From DATEEG01 sp035525055 (GTDB taxonomy: Bacteria; Actinomycetota; Acidimicrobiia; Spongiisociales; ZC4RG35), in contig DATLEZ010000132.1 of NCBI GenBank assembly GCA_035525055.1, positions 1 through 31,424 on the forward strand: a stretch of 31,424 bases of DNA, given 5' to 3'. Below are positions 1 to 7,508 of the stretch, piece after piece (the stretch's first letter is position 1; every line of letters starts with the position of its first letter). A model generated the notes under the pieces. It was not told the DNA's origin. It saw only the letters and a list, made by a program, of their open reading frames with translations, and did no database searches. The position numbers and the translations under genes were made by a program.

Positions 1-1
1 C

Positions 2-487
2 GTCGACGCCATCTCCTACCTGATCTTCTTCGTGCGCATCAACCTGGGGTGGAGCTTCGCCCGCTTGGTGATCGGACATTCGATCTTCAACTCGGCCGTG
101 GTGACCCTGATCGTGCTGGCCCGCCTCCAGGGTCTCGACGAGTCACTGGAGGAGGCGGCCGCCGACCTCGGGGCCACGCCGTGGCGAGCCTTCCGACAGA
201 TCACGCTGCCGTTGATGCTCCCGGCGGTACTGGCCGGCGCGCTCTTGTCGTTCACCTTCTCGCTCGACGATGTGATCATCTCCAGCTTCGTCAGCACCTC
301 CGGCGGCACCACTCTGCCGGTCTATGTGTTCTCGGCCCTCCGGACCGGATTACGCGGCGACCTGGCAGCCATCTCCACCGTCACACTGGCGGCAACCTTG
401 GTGGCACTGGGGGTGATGGTGTTTGCCCTCCGCCGGTCCGGTGAGTCGGTCGAAGGGGTGGTCGGGACCATCACCGGGGTCGGATGA
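2..487 (+). CDS. ABC transporter permease, polyamine (PotC-like) type, C-terminal part
   Basis: This is the 3' end of a gene that enters from the left edge, so its start is missing. The readable 161 residues contain several hydrophobic membrane segments. They also contain the EAA signature of importer permeases, reading LEEAAADLGATPWRAF followed by LPLMLPAVLAGALLSF, which is the cytoplasmic loop that docks on the ATPase subunit. The adjoining SLDDVIISSF and the TLPVYVFSALRTG segment are typical of PotC/YdcV permeases for spermidine and putrescine. Substrate specificity is inferred from family resemblance only. The stop codon overlaps the start of the next gene (ATGA at 484-487), so the two are translationally coupled. 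The transported amine or amide may therefore be linked to the amidohydrolase. Confidence 0.85.
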   Translation, partial: VDAISYLIFFVRINLGWSFARLVIGHSIFNSAVVTLIVLARLQGLDESLEEAAADLGATPWRAFRQITLPLMLPAVLAGALLSFTFSLDDVIISSFVSTSGGTTLPVYVFSALRTGLRGDLAAISTVTLAATLVALGVMVFALRRSGESVEGVVGTITGVG

Positions 488-2094
488 AGCGCACCGTCTT
501 CGCCGGCGGGACGATCATCACCTCCGACCCGAACGGGCGGCGGACTTCGGCGGTCGCCATCGAGCGTGATCGGATCGTCGCCGTCGGCGATGACGCCCTC
601 CGATTAGCCGATGGCTCGGCCGAGAAGGTCGATCTGGCGGGCAAGACGTTGGTGCCGGGGTTCCGCGACGGTCATTGCCACCCGGTGCTCGGCGGGGCTC
701 AACTTACGGGAGCCCCCATCAGTGGTATCAGCGACCTCAACGAGCTTCTCGACGTCGTTCGTCGGTATGCCGATCAGCATCCCGACCGGGAGTGGATACG
801 CGGCTTCGGGTACCTGCCGGCCATGCTTCCCAATGCCCGTGGGGACGCCACCGTCCTCGACGGCATCGTGAACGACCGCCCGGTCTGGCTCACCGCCAAC
901 GACGGGCACACGGGTTGGGTCAACTCGGTGGCGCTGGAGCGGGCCGGGATCGATGCCAACACTCCCGACCCGCCGCACGGGGAGATCGTCCGGCGGCCGG
1001 ATGGATCGCCCACCGGGGCGCTGCTCGAGTCCGCTCAGGCTCTCATCGAGGCTGCCACTCCCCCTGTCACTCATGCGGACCGGGTGGCCGGAGGCCGCGG
1101 CGCCCTCGAACTCTTTCGAGCGAATGGCATCACCTGGGTACAAGACGCCATGGCCCAACCCGAGGACGTCGAAGCGTTTCTCGACCTGGCGAGTTCGGAC
1201 CCAACCCTCCCCCGGGCAGGCATCGCCCTCCACGCCGACCCCGATCATTGGCAGGAGCAACGACCGGCCTTCGCGGCGGCGAGGCAAAGGGCACGGACCG
1301 CCCGCAACGGCAACCGGATCAAGGTGGAGACCGTCAAGTTCTTCGCCGACGGAGTCATCGAGACCGGAACCGCGGCGGTCATCGAGGAATATTCCGACCA
1401 TCCTGGCTACCACGGGATCGCCAACTGGACGCCGGAAGGGCTGCGCGAAGCTGTCCTAGCGTTCGATGGCGACGGCTTTCAGATTCACATCCATGCCATC
1501 GGCGACGCCGGGATCCGCCACGCTCTCGACGCCATCGAGGAGACGATCACTCAACACGGGCACCGGGATCGAAGGGCGACCATCGCCCATACCCAGTTGG
1601 TCCATCCCGACGACATCCGCCGCTTCGCCACTCTCGACGTGATCGCCAACTTCGAACCGATCTGGGCTCAGCTCGAACCGACGATGGTGGAGTTGACCAT
1701 TCCGCGACTCGGCGAGAAGCGGAGCGCCTGGCAATACCCGATCGGCGCGCTGTTGAAGGCGGGAGCCAGAGTGAGCTTTGGCAGCGACTGGCCGGTCACC
1801 TCGCTCAATCCGATGGAGGGAATTGCGGTGGCGGTTACCCGCCAGACCTCCGACGGCGATCCGCCTGGTGGTTGGCTCCCGGATCAGCGAATCGACCTCG
1901 ACACCGCCATCGATCTTTACACGGCGGCGGGTGCCTATCAGTCCTTTGAAGAGCGAGAGGTGGGCCGCATCGCCGCCGGCCTCCGCGCCGACCTGGTGTT
2001 GCTGGGAGCCGATCTCGACCGCACCGATCCTCTCGATCTCGGGGCAGTTCCGATCGAAAGGGTGTGGATCGACGGAGCCCGAGTGGAGGGCTGA
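484..2094 (+). CDS. Amidohydrolase family 3 (YtcJ-like) metal-dependent hydrolase
   Basis: The 536-residue protein has the normal length of the amidohydrolase_3/YtcJ group, zinc-type TIM-barrel enzymes that cleave amide or related C-N bonds. The opening strand GTIIT and the VPGFRDGHCHP motif give the HxH metal ligands at residues 64 and 66. Further ligand motifs are KFFADGVIETGTA, IHIHAIGDAGI, TIAHTQLV and GSDWPV, in the usual order. The C-terminal beta-sandwich ends in RADLVLLGADL and VWIDGARVEG. No signal peptide is visible, so it is probably cytoplasmic. The start ATG overlaps the upstream permease stop, suggesting that an imported compound is hydrolysed. The true substrate cannot be read from sequence. 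A short copy of this gene's last codons lies at 5334-5369. Confidence 0.9.
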   Translation: MKRTVFAGGTIITSDPNGRRTSAVAIERDRIVAVGDDALRLADGSAEKVDLAGKTLVPGFRDGHCHPVLGGAQLTGAPISGISDLNELLDVVRRYADQHPDREWIRGFGYLPAMLPNARGDATVLDGIVNDRPVWLTANDGHTGWVNSVALERAGIDANTPDPPHGEIVRRPDGSPTGALLESAQALIEAATPPVTHADRVAGGRGALELFRANGITWVQDAMAQPEDVEAFLDLASSDPTLPRAGIALHADPDHWQEQRPAFAAARQRARTARNGNRIKVETVKFFADGVIETGTAAVIEEYSDHPGYHGIANWTPEGLREAVLAFDGDGFQIHIHAIGDAGIRHALDAIEETITQHGHRDRRATIAHTQLVHPDDIRRFATLDVIANFEPIWAQLEPTMVELTIPRLGEKRSAWQYPIGALLKAGARVSFGSDWPVTSLNPMEGIAVAVTRQTSDGDPPGGWLPDQRIDLDTAIDLYTAAGAYQSFEEREVGRIAAGLRADLVLLGADLDRTDPLDLGAVPIERVWIDGARVEG

Positions 2095-2106
2095 GAACCC
2101 ATCCCC

Positions 2107-2156
2107 GTTTTGGCGCGGGGGATCGACACCAGGGAAGCAGAACTCCGCGCCAAAAC
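2107..2156. repeat. 12-bp perfect inverted repeat, terminator-like, shared with another site
   Basis: GTTTTGGCGCGG at 2107-2118 is perfectly complementary to CCGCGCCAAAAC at 2145-2156, with a 26-base loop. It begins 12 bases after the amidohydrolase stop and lies between convergent genes, so a bidirectional terminator is the simplest reading. The sequence context (CTGAG, CCCC, TTTT, CGCG, AAAAC, GGCTCGAA) reappears without the loop at 19831-19870, also just after a stop codon. This suggests a dispersed palindromic element rather than an ordinary terminator. Confidence 0.6.
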
Positions 2157-2201
2157 AGGCTCGAAGAACATCGTCGGGCTTGGCGCTGACAGCCCGCTGG
2201 A

Positions 2202-2852
2202 CTACGCAGGTTCGTTTTCGTCGTCGCCAGCAGCCCGATCGCGATCGGCAGCCTCGGCCTCAAGGCTTAACTTTTGGTCGATCCCGTCGAGGAAATCCTT
2301 GATTCGGGACAACATCAGTTCCGCCTCGGCGGGTTGGTACTCGTCGGCCATACTCGAGTCGGCGAACAGATGGCCCGACCCCGGGTAGTCAAAGACCTCC
2401 ACGGTTCCACCGGCGTCCTCTACCGCTCTCTTAACCGAGTCGATCGCATTTTGCTCCCGGCGGGGATCGTCGACTGTGGAGTGGATTTGGGCGGGCACCC
2501 CGGTCGGCCAGGTGACTCCGATCGTCTCCAGGGGAAGGGCGCCGCTCGCCATCACCACTCCGGAAACGGGCCGGTTGGCGGCGACGAACTCGGCCATGCC
2601 GGCTCCGTTCGAGAAACCGATCGCAACGAATCCGTCGGGCCGATCGGCAACCCCTTGGATTGCTCTGGTCATCAGTTCCGGGAAGCCGACCTCGTTTATG
2701 TAGGCCCCTGCCTCGTCGTAATCGTCGAAGACCTGCCCGTCGTATTGATCAACGATGTGCACCTCGCGACCAACCGTTTTCAACTTGTTCGCAAAGTCGA
2801 CGAGGCCCGGACGAACTCCAAGAGCTGAGTGGAAGATTGCGACTATCGCCAT
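2202..2852 (-). CDS. Dienelactone hydrolase family protein
   Basis: A 216-residue alpha/beta hydrolase of the dienelactone hydrolase family, acting on ester or lactone bonds. The nucleophile elbow is GFSNGAG with Ser81 where classical dienelactone hydrolases carry Cys. The acid is in STVDDP (Asp128 or Asp129) and the base is His161 in GSGHLF. The last 25 residues are a charged tail (EAEAADRDRAAGDDENE) beyond the fold. There is no signal peptide. It is divergent from the ligase gene with only 28 bases between starts. The first third of a close homologue survives as a relic at 14583-14753, so this family has been duplicated and lost locally. The substrate is unknown. Confidence 0.85.
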   Translation of the reverse strand: MAIVAIFHSALGVRPGLVDFANKLKTVGREVHIVDQYDGQVFDDYDEAGAYINEVGFPELMTRAIQGVADRPDGFVAIGFSNGAGMAEFVAANRPVSGVVMASGALPLETIGVTWPTGVPAQIHSTVDDPRREQNAIDSVKRAVEDAGGTVEVFDYPGSGHLFADSSMADEYQPAEAELMLSRIKDFLDGIDQKLSLEAEAADRDRAAGDDENEPA

Positions 2853-2880
2853 GGCCCGACCTTAACTGACTTGGAATACC

Positions 2881-3975
2881 GTGCCCGAAGCGATGAACCT
2901 TCCCGTGACACCACCGGTCGAGCCAATGCTGGCCCGGCTTGTCGATCAATTGCCAACTGGTTGGTGGTACGAGCCCAAATGGGACGGATTCAGGGCAGTG
3001 GTCTTCCGCGCCGGTTCCGAAGTTTTGATCGAGAGCCGCAACAACCGGCCGATGGCCCTTTACTTCCCAGAAGTGGTACAGGCGGTCCAACAGGCTCTGC
3101 CCGAACGATGCGTCGTCGACGGGGAGATCGTCGTCGCCAACCCCGACGACGGCAAGCTCGACTTCTTCGCCCTCCAACAACGTTTGCACCCGGCTGCCAG
3201 CCGGGTCGAGCTTCTCGCCGCCCAGACTCCAGCCACGCTGATCGTGTTCGACGTTCTGGCTCTGGGAGATGAGGATCTCAGGCCCGTTGGTTTCAGGGAG
3301 CGCCGCCACCGGCTCGAATCACTCCTCGAAGTCGGTGCTGCTGGGGTCGTTCTCACACCGCTCACCCTCGACATCGACGAAGCCATGGACTGGTTCACTG
3401 AGTTCGAGGGAGCCGGACTCGACGGCATCGTGGCCAAACACCCCGACAGCGCATATCAGCCGGGCAAGAGAGTCATGGCCAAGCTGAAGCACGATCGCAC
3501 CGCCGATTGTGTGGTGGTCGGCTACCGGACCCACAAGTCGAGCCGCGACGCGGTCGGTTCGTTGCTCCTCGCGGTCTATGCCGATGGAGCGGAGCCTGTT
3601 CACGAGTGGGAGGCGATGTTCGGCGGACTCATCCCCATTGGGGTGGCGGCTTCGTTCCCCGCCGCCCGGCGACGAGAGCTGTTCACCGAGCTCGCCCCTT
3701 ACGTCGTCGACCTGGCCGAGCATCCCTGGGCCGGGGTCGCGTCGGAGGCGGCCGATTACCCGGGCAGCCGCTGGAACCCGGACAAGGACCTTTCCTTCAC
3801 CCCACTTCGCCCCGAACTGGTGGCGGAGGTGCGATTCAACCAACTAGACGGTGGCCGGCTCCGCCATCCGGCCCAGTTCCTCCGCTGGCGACCAGACCGC
3901 GACCCGGTGAGCTGCCGGTTCGATCAGCTCGAGGCGACCTCGTCATTTGGTCTGGACGACATCCTCCGCAGATGA
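2881..3975 (+). CDS. ligC: ATP-dependent DNA ligase, LigC-like
   Basis: 364 residues, the usual size of mycobacterial LigC ligases, which seal DNA nicks using ATP through a covalent lysine-AMP intermediate. Motif I is EPKWDGFR with the nucleophile Lys33. Motif III is IVFDVLALG, motif IV is GLDGIVAK and motif V is AKLKHDRTADCVVVGY. The C-terminal half (SRDAVGSLLLAVY, MFGGLIP) fits the OB-fold domain. GTG at 2881 is used; an in-frame ATG at 2893 is an alternative start giving a protein four residues shorter. No Ku, primase or nuclease gene is adjacent, so it is a stand-alone LigC rather than a LigD repair module. A DUF1905 gene follows in the same direction. Confidence 0.9.
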   Translation: MPEAMNLPVTPPVEPMLARLVDQLPTGWWYEPKWDGFRAVVFRAGSEVLIESRNNRPMALYFPEVVQAVQQALPERCVVDGEIVVANPDDGKLDFFALQQRLHPAASRVELLAAQTPATLIVFDVLALGDEDLRPVGFRERRHRLESLLEVGAAGVVLTPLTLDIDEAMDWFTEFEGAGLDGIVAKHPDSAYQPGKRVMAKLKHDRTADCVVVGYRTHKSSRDAVGSLLLAVYADGAEPVHEWEAMFGGLIPIGVAASFPAARRRELFTELAPYVVDLAEHPWAGVASEAADYPGSRWNPDKDLSFTPLRPELVAEVRFNQLDGGRLRHPAQFLRWRPDRDPVSCRFDQLEATSSFGLDDILRR

Positions 3976-4032
3976 ACGAATTCGAGCTTCGTGTTCGCCG
4001 ATCGAGCGTCGAGCTGGCAATACGCTATTTCA

Positions 4033-4329
4033 ATGACCTTCGAGTTCTCCGGCGAGATCTGGTCTTGGCGTGGACCTTCCCCCTTTCACTTCGTCACCGT
4101 TCCCGACCGTCAGTCCGAAGAGATCAAGGACATCTCAGGATTCGTTACCTATGGATGGGGAATGATCCCGGTCAAAGTCCGGATCGGAAGGACCGAATGG
4201 AAGACCGCCCTGTGGCCCAAGGACGGCCGCTACATCGTCCCCATCAAGGACGTCGTTCGCAAGGCGGAAGAACTCGACCTCGGTGACACGGTCACCATCA
4301 GGCTCGAAGTGTCCAGAGGAGCGAGGTGA
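4033..4329 (+). CDS. DUF1905 domain protein
   Basis: A 98-residue protein that matches the whole DUF1905 domain: FSGEIWSWRGPSPFHFVTVP, then GWGMIPVKVRIGRTEWKTALWPKDGRYIVPIKD, and a C-terminal LDLGDTVTIRLEV. The domain is a small beta-barrel of unknown role found widely in Actinobacteria. I chose ATG at 4033 because it begins exactly at the domain; a GTG at 3991 would add 14 unrelated residues. It follows the ligase by 57 bases on the same strand, so co-transcription is possible. No function in DNA repair is shown by the sequence. Confidence 0.8.
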   Translation: MTFEFSGEIWSWRGPSPFHFVTVPDRQSEEIKDISGFVTYGWGMIPVKVRIGRTEWKTALWPKDGRYIVPIKDVVRKAEELDLGDTVTIRLEVSRGAR

Positions 4330-4387
4330 GGGTGTCTGTCATCAAGAGGCGTCGATCCCGGGAGTACGTGACTAGAGGAGAGACGTG

Positions 4388-5293
4388 ATGGGTTCGTTCG
4401 AAATCGGGTTGGTGCTGCCAATCTTCCAGTTCGGACCGGAGCGAACAACGCCTCGGTGGACCGAGATGCGCGAGATGGCCCGACTAAGTGAAGAAACAGG
4501 CTTCGACACGATCTGGATCGCCGACGAGCTTCTCTGGCAGGTGGAAGGCGCGTCACCGCAAGGGGCGTGGGATGGTGTCTCGATCATGGGCGCGGTCGCC
4601 GCCGTGACCTCCCGCATCAAGGTCGGCTCGTGGGTGTTGTCTGCCCTCCATCGCAACCCGGGCATCCTCGCCAAGACTGCGGAAACCCTGGATGAGATCT
4701 GCGGCGGTCGATTCGTCTTTGGGTTGGGGGCGGGTCACGAATGGCCGGGCCAGGCGCACGCATTCGGGCTGCCGGAAACACAAATCTTCGCTCGGTTCGA
4801 GGAAGCCCTTCAGATCATCGTTCCGTTGCTTCGTGAGGGTCATGCCGACTTCGAAGGACAATTCCACGCCGCCCGCGACCTAGTGCAGCAACCGGTCGGG
4901 CCGCGGCCGAAGGCGATCCCACTGCTTCTCGGCGGCAACGGTCCCAGGGCGCAACGCAATGCCGCCCTCCACGCCGACATTTGGAGCTGCTATGTCGAGG
5001 AGCGGGCTCACGTCGATGAGCTCAAGCCTAGGATCACCTCGCTCGAGAAGATCTGTGACGAGCTCGGGCGCGACCCTGGAGGCATCGGGCGAGCGGTAGG
5101 TGTTGGCGTGCGTCCCTTTGACTCCGCCGGTGCAACAGACAGCTCCATCTCCGGCACTCCTGAGCAGATCGCAACGGCACTCCGGTCATTTCGTGACATA
5201 GGTTTCACCCAGGTCGACCTGATGGTCAGTCCCGGCACCATCGCGGCAGTTGAGGCACTGGTGCCAGTGATTGAGCTGCTGCGATCTCAGTAG
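4388..5293 (+). CDS. LLM-class (luciferase-like) flavin/F420-dependent oxidoreductase
   Basis: A 301-residue TIM-barrel oxidoreductase of the luciferase-like monooxygenase group, which in Actinobacteria commonly uses reduced F420 or FMN. Diagnostic segments are EIGLVLPIFQFGPE at the N-terminus, ARLSEETGFDTIWIADELLW, the TSRIKVGSWVLSALHRNPGILAKTAETLD strand-helix, the GGRFVFGLGAGHEWPGQAHAFG loop, and the C-terminal SGTPEQIATALRSFRDIGFTQVDLMV. The ATG at 4388 is preceded by GAGGAG seven bases upstream, which favours it over the adjoining GTG at 4385. The cofactor and substrate are family inference. A DDN-type protein at 19926 also suggests an F420-using host. Confidence 0.88.
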   Translation: MGSFEIGLVLPIFQFGPERTTPRWTEMREMARLSEETGFDTIWIADELLWQVEGASPQGAWDGVSIMGAVAAVTSRIKVGSWVLSALHRNPGILAKTAETLDEICGGRFVFGLGAGHEWPGQAHAFGLPETQIFARFEEALQIIVPLLREGHADFEGQFHAARDLVQQPVGPRPKAIPLLLGGNGPRAQRNAALHADIWSCYVEERAHVDELKPRITSLEKICDELGRDPGGIGRAVGVGVRPFDSAGATDSSISGTPEQIATALRSFRDIGFTQVDLMVSPGTIAAVEALVPVIELLRSQ

Positions 5294-5333
5294 AAACCAG
5301 ACATGATCTCCTCCTCTGTGTAGGGAGTTCAAG

Positions 5334-5369
5334 ATGGTGTGGATCGACGGAGCCGTGGTCAAGTCCTGA
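5334..5369 (+). pseudogene. Relic: C-terminal codons of a second amidohydrolase
   Basis: Reading MVWIDGAVVKS then stop, this 11-codon stretch copies the end of the intact amidohydrolase (RVWIDGARVEG). Nineteen bases, 5336-5354, are identical to 2061-2079, and the stop falls two codons later in register with it. No start signal and no upstream body of the gene is present. It is best explained as the tail left after deletion of a paralogue. A chance match is possible given the short length, but both the peptide and the stop position agree. Confidence 0.55.
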
Positions 5370-5402
5370 GACGTAACGTCGGGGTCGATCCAAGAACGCC
5401 GG

Positions 5403-5437
5403 CGGTCGGGGCAAAGGGTTTGCCTCCACCCCGACCG
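5403..5437. terminator. Hairpin terminator between convergent genes
   Basis: CGGTCGGGG at 5403-5411 pairs perfectly with CCCCGACCG at 5429-5437, and the loop holds a further small GCAAA/TTTGC stem. It lies between the amidohydrolase relic and the 3' end of the PRC-barrel gene on the opposite strand. There is no strong T-run, so termination efficiency is unclear. Confidence 0.55.
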
Positions 5438-5449
5438 TCGCTTTCGTGA

Positions 5450-5806
5450 TCAGGAACCGGCTCGGAAGAAAGGCCCGTAGTAGTCCCCGAGCCTCCCCCG
5501 ATACGCCGTGTCCATCATTCCCATCTCTGGGTCGAACTCGGGAGAATTCTTGATCTGGTCCTTGGTCAAGTCCAGCATCACCTGCTGCTCGTCAAGGTTG
5601 ACATGGGTGATTGCTCCGGCCGGGATCATCACCTTTCGACCAAGAATCCATGGTCCGGTATCGACCACGATGTAACCGGCCCCAGCCTCAGCGGAGGCTT
5701 CATCGATGTGGCCGATTTTGCCATCCATCGCCTCGACCTGGAAGCCGGTGATCGTCCCAGTCGGCACGGCCATCGCCTCCCGGTAGGTCCACAGTTCGGT
5801 ATACAT
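5450..5806 (-). CDS. PRC-barrel domain protein
   Basis: A 118-residue protein with a PRC-barrel fold, seen as GTITGFQVEAMDGKIGHIDEA, then AGYIVVDTGPWILGRKVMIPAGAI and THVNLDEQQVMLDLTKDQIKNSPEFD. The last segment is the conserved end of stand-alone PRC-barrel proteins of Actinobacteria, whose role is not firmly known and is often stress-related. A methionine-rich and aromatic tail (MGMMDTAYRGRLGDYYGPFF) follows. The start ATG has a strong AAAGGAG site. A SigB/SigF-like promoter lies about 56 bases upstream of the start, which supports stress or stationary-phase control. Confidence 0.85.
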   Translation of the reverse strand: MYTELWTYREAMAVPTGTITGFQVEAMDGKIGHIDEASAEAGAGYIVVDTGPWILGRKVMIPAGAITHVNLDEQQVMLDLTKDQIKNSPEFDPEMGMMDTAYRGRLGDYYGPFFRAGS

Positions 5807-5861
5807 GGCTTACTCCTTTCCCCTAGCGGGTGAGTTACCCACTGGTGTCTACCGGTGCTAA

Positions 5862-5887
5862 GTACCCGATGGTTCCTGCTGGTAAAC
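5862..5887 (-). promoter_or_regulatory. SigB/SigF-type promoter candidate for the PRC-barrel gene
   Basis: Read on the minus strand, GTTT (5887-5884) is followed after 16 bases by GGGTAC (5867-5862). This matches the actinobacterial alternative-sigma consensus GTTT-N15-17-GGGTAT in spacing and in nine of ten bases. The PRC-barrel ATG lies 55 bases downstream. The site is read by eye only. Confidence 0.5.
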
Positions 5888-6062
5888 GTTCTACCGCCAT
5901 CCCGACAGGGCCAAACAGTGCTGTCTGTGACCGAACTCGCGCTGACAGTGGCTCCGGGTTGGCCGATTCTGATCCCGTCGGCCGGTCGCCACCGGACGGG
6001 GGTTCCGATCAATCCCTCTCAGGCCGTTTCCTGCGTGACGACGGCCTGCATGCCTCCGTAAG

Positions 6063-6866
6063 GTGCGAGAGAGAAATGGAGACTCCCACTTGACCGAGAC
6101 AATCCGCACCGCCATCGCGGCCGCCAGCGCCTACCTACTCGAGCATCGAGACCAGGTTCGCTACACCGACTGTCCGGCCATGGCACGCGTCGAAGAGGGC
6201 TTGCGCATCCGCGTGGAGGGATCCAACGGCGAAGTCGTGATGACCGACATGCCCGGCGGGGTCGGCGGCGGCGGATCGGCACCAAGTCCCGGCTGGTTTC
6301 TGCGAGCCAGCGTGGCCGCTTACGTCACCTCACTGGCGGTGATGCGAGCCGCCCAGCTCGAGATCGAAGGTTTCACTTGCGAGGTCGAGGTTGACAGCCA
6401 ATCCGACGACTACGGAATTCTGGGCCTCGAATCGTCGGTCCCGTCCGGACCGCTCTCGATGCGGATCAAGATCCACGTAACAGCGGAAGGCAGCGAGCCC
6501 GACCTAGTAGCGGAAGTGGCCAAGTGGGCGGTCGATCACTGTCCGGTGTCGGATGCCATCAGACCCGGATTGACACCTCGCAAACGGCTGCTTGACACCG
6601 AGCGCCGAGTACCAGCAGACCGGGGCAAAGCGCGTCGAGGTGTTGCGCGGGCAGGTGGCCATTCCAAAGGCGCCCACCATCATGATCTATGGAGACTGTC
6701 CCTCCAGGGTGATAAATTGGCGATGCGGTTTGCGATGGTCAGAAGCGACACTCATGACCACCGAGACGCCGAGAGTTGCGCTGTTTCAACGACTCAACGA
6801 GGTTCTGGGACCAGATCACGCTTCAACCCTCATGACCTACCTACCCACCGAACCGCCTGCCACTAA
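6063..6866 (+). CDS. OsmC-like protein with an anomalous read-through tail
   Basis: Residues 10 to about 170 form a complete OsmC-family domain, a peroxide-linked thiol peroxidase fold. There is a Gly-rich GGVGGGGSAPSPGWFLRASVAAYVTSLAVM helix, a first cysteine in EGFTCEVEV, and a second in WAVDHCPVSDAI. OsmC proteins normally end within about 15 residues of the second cysteine. Here the frame runs on for roughly 90 Arg-, Ser- and His-rich residues that look non-coding and overlap the next gene. Either the stop was lost or a base change shifted the frame near 6570-6600. GTG at 6063 is used. TTG at 6090, with GGAG seven bases upstream, is an equally good start and begins exactly at the conserved LTETIRTAI. 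Confidence 0.75.
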   Translation: MRERNGDSHLTETIRTAIAAASAYLLEHRDQVRYTDCPAMARVEEGLRIRVEGSNGEVVMTDMPGGVGGGGSAPSPGWFLRASVAAYVTSLAVMRAAQLEIEGFTCEVEVDSQSDDYGILGLESSVPSGPLSMRIKIHVTAEGSEPDLVAEVAKWAVDHCPVSDAIRPGLTPRKRLLDTERRVPADRGKARRGVARAGGHSKGAHHHDLWRLSLQGDKLAMRFAMVRSDTHDHRDAESCAVSTTQRGSGTRSRFNPHDLPTHRTACH

Positions 6867-7158
6867 GTCCGATATCAGCGACTTGAAGTCGGCGATCCGG
6901 GATATCAAGACTGACATCCGGGATATTAAGATCGACATCTCGGAGCTGAGGGCGGAGCTGAAGTCAGATCTCCGTGAGACGGAGCTGCGTTTGAGGCAAG
7001 GCATGGACGGGATCGACCTCCGGTTAACCAACCACGATCTGCGGTTCGACAACGTTCACGAAGCCCTGCGGCAACAAACTCGGACGTTCATTCTGGCGAC
7101 GACCGGAACCATGGTCACCTTGTGGGGGCTGGCCTTTGGCGCCGCCGCTTTGCTCTGA
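6754..7158 (+). CDS. Coiled-coil protein with a C-terminal membrane anchor
   Basis: A 134-residue protein of unknown function. Residues about 30-95 form a charged coiled coil with a seven-residue period (IRDIKTD, IRDIKID, ISELRAE). The period is visible in DNA as near-identical 21-base units at 6895-6915 and 6916-6936. The final 20 residues (FILATTGTMVTLWGLAFGAAALL) are a transmembrane helix ending at the C-terminus. This design resembles small tail-anchored proteins such as XhlA-like and DUF1640-like families, but I do not assign one. The frame is open further upstream to 6592. I chose ATG 6754 because a plausible soluble N-terminus (TETPRVALFQRLNEVLG) begins there. Confidence 0.6.
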   Translation: MTTETPRVALFQRLNEVLGPDHASTLMTYLPTEPPATKSDISDLKSAIRDIKTDIRDIKIDISELRAELKSDLRETELRLRQGMDGIDLRLTNHDLRFDNVHEALRQQTRTFILATTGTMVTLWGLAFGAAALL

Positions 7159-7283
7159 ACCGCCGGGAGTACCTCTCCAGTGATAGTCGCAACCTCTCGG
7201 GTCGCCCTTCCCGGAGGCGTCGGGCGCTCGCTGTCTCAGTAAGACCACGCCTGCGCCCTAGATACAAGGGCCCAGCCTTCCCA

Positions 7284-7304
7284 TATGCAGACGGGTCGTG
7301 CATA
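7284..7304. promoter_or_regulatory. Palindromic operator candidate upstream of vapBC
   Basis: TATGCA at 7284-7289 and TGCATA at 7299-7304 form a perfect inverted repeat with a nine-base spacer. It ends nine bases before the vapB ATG, and another CATATG overlaps the start codon. Toxin-antitoxin operons are usually repressed by their own VapB-VapC complex at such palindromes, so this is the expected autoregulatory site. Confidence 0.5.
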
Positions 7305-7313
7305 CTAAAGCAT

Positions 7314-7508
7314 ATGAGAACAACGCTGAACCTCCGAGAAGACCTGGTCGAAGAAGCGCGCCAGGCGACCGGAATCGATGAAAAGACCGCTTTGGTTCAT
7401 GCCGGCCTCAAAGCCTTAGTGGATCGAGAGAAGGCCCGACGTCTGGCAGCCTTAGGCGGTTCTGAGCCTGGCCTCGCCCAGCCCCGACGTCGACGCGCCT
7501 CGGCGTGA
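7314..7508 (+). CDS. vapB: VapB-family antitoxin
   Basis: A 64-residue protein beginning RTTLNLREDLVEEARQATGIDEKTALVHAGLKAL, which is the ribbon-helix-helix DNA-binding signature of the VapB family with the DUF2191 pattern. The C-terminal half (RRLAALGGSEPGLAQPRRRR) is the flexible toxin-binding tail, unusually Arg-rich at its end. It neutralises the PIN-domain toxin encoded immediately downstream and should repress the operon at the palindrome upstream. The ATG at 7314 was chosen because the ribbon-helix-helix fold begins there. The stop overlaps the vapC start (GTGA), as is normal for these pairs. Confidence 0.85.
   Translation: MRTTLNLREDLVEEARQATGIDEKTALVHAGLKALVDREKARRLAALGGSEPGLAQPRRRRASA

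Noticed and set aside
675..1949. Long open frame of 424 codons inside the amidohydrolase gene
   Set aside because: It overlaps a well-supported enzyme on the same strand and its Arg/Gly/Pro-rich product has no domain; it is a GC-driven shadow frame.
6592..6753. Upstream extension of the coiled-coil protein
   Set aside because: The extra 54 residues lack conserved features and overlap the end of the OsmC frame; ATG 6754 gives a more natural start.
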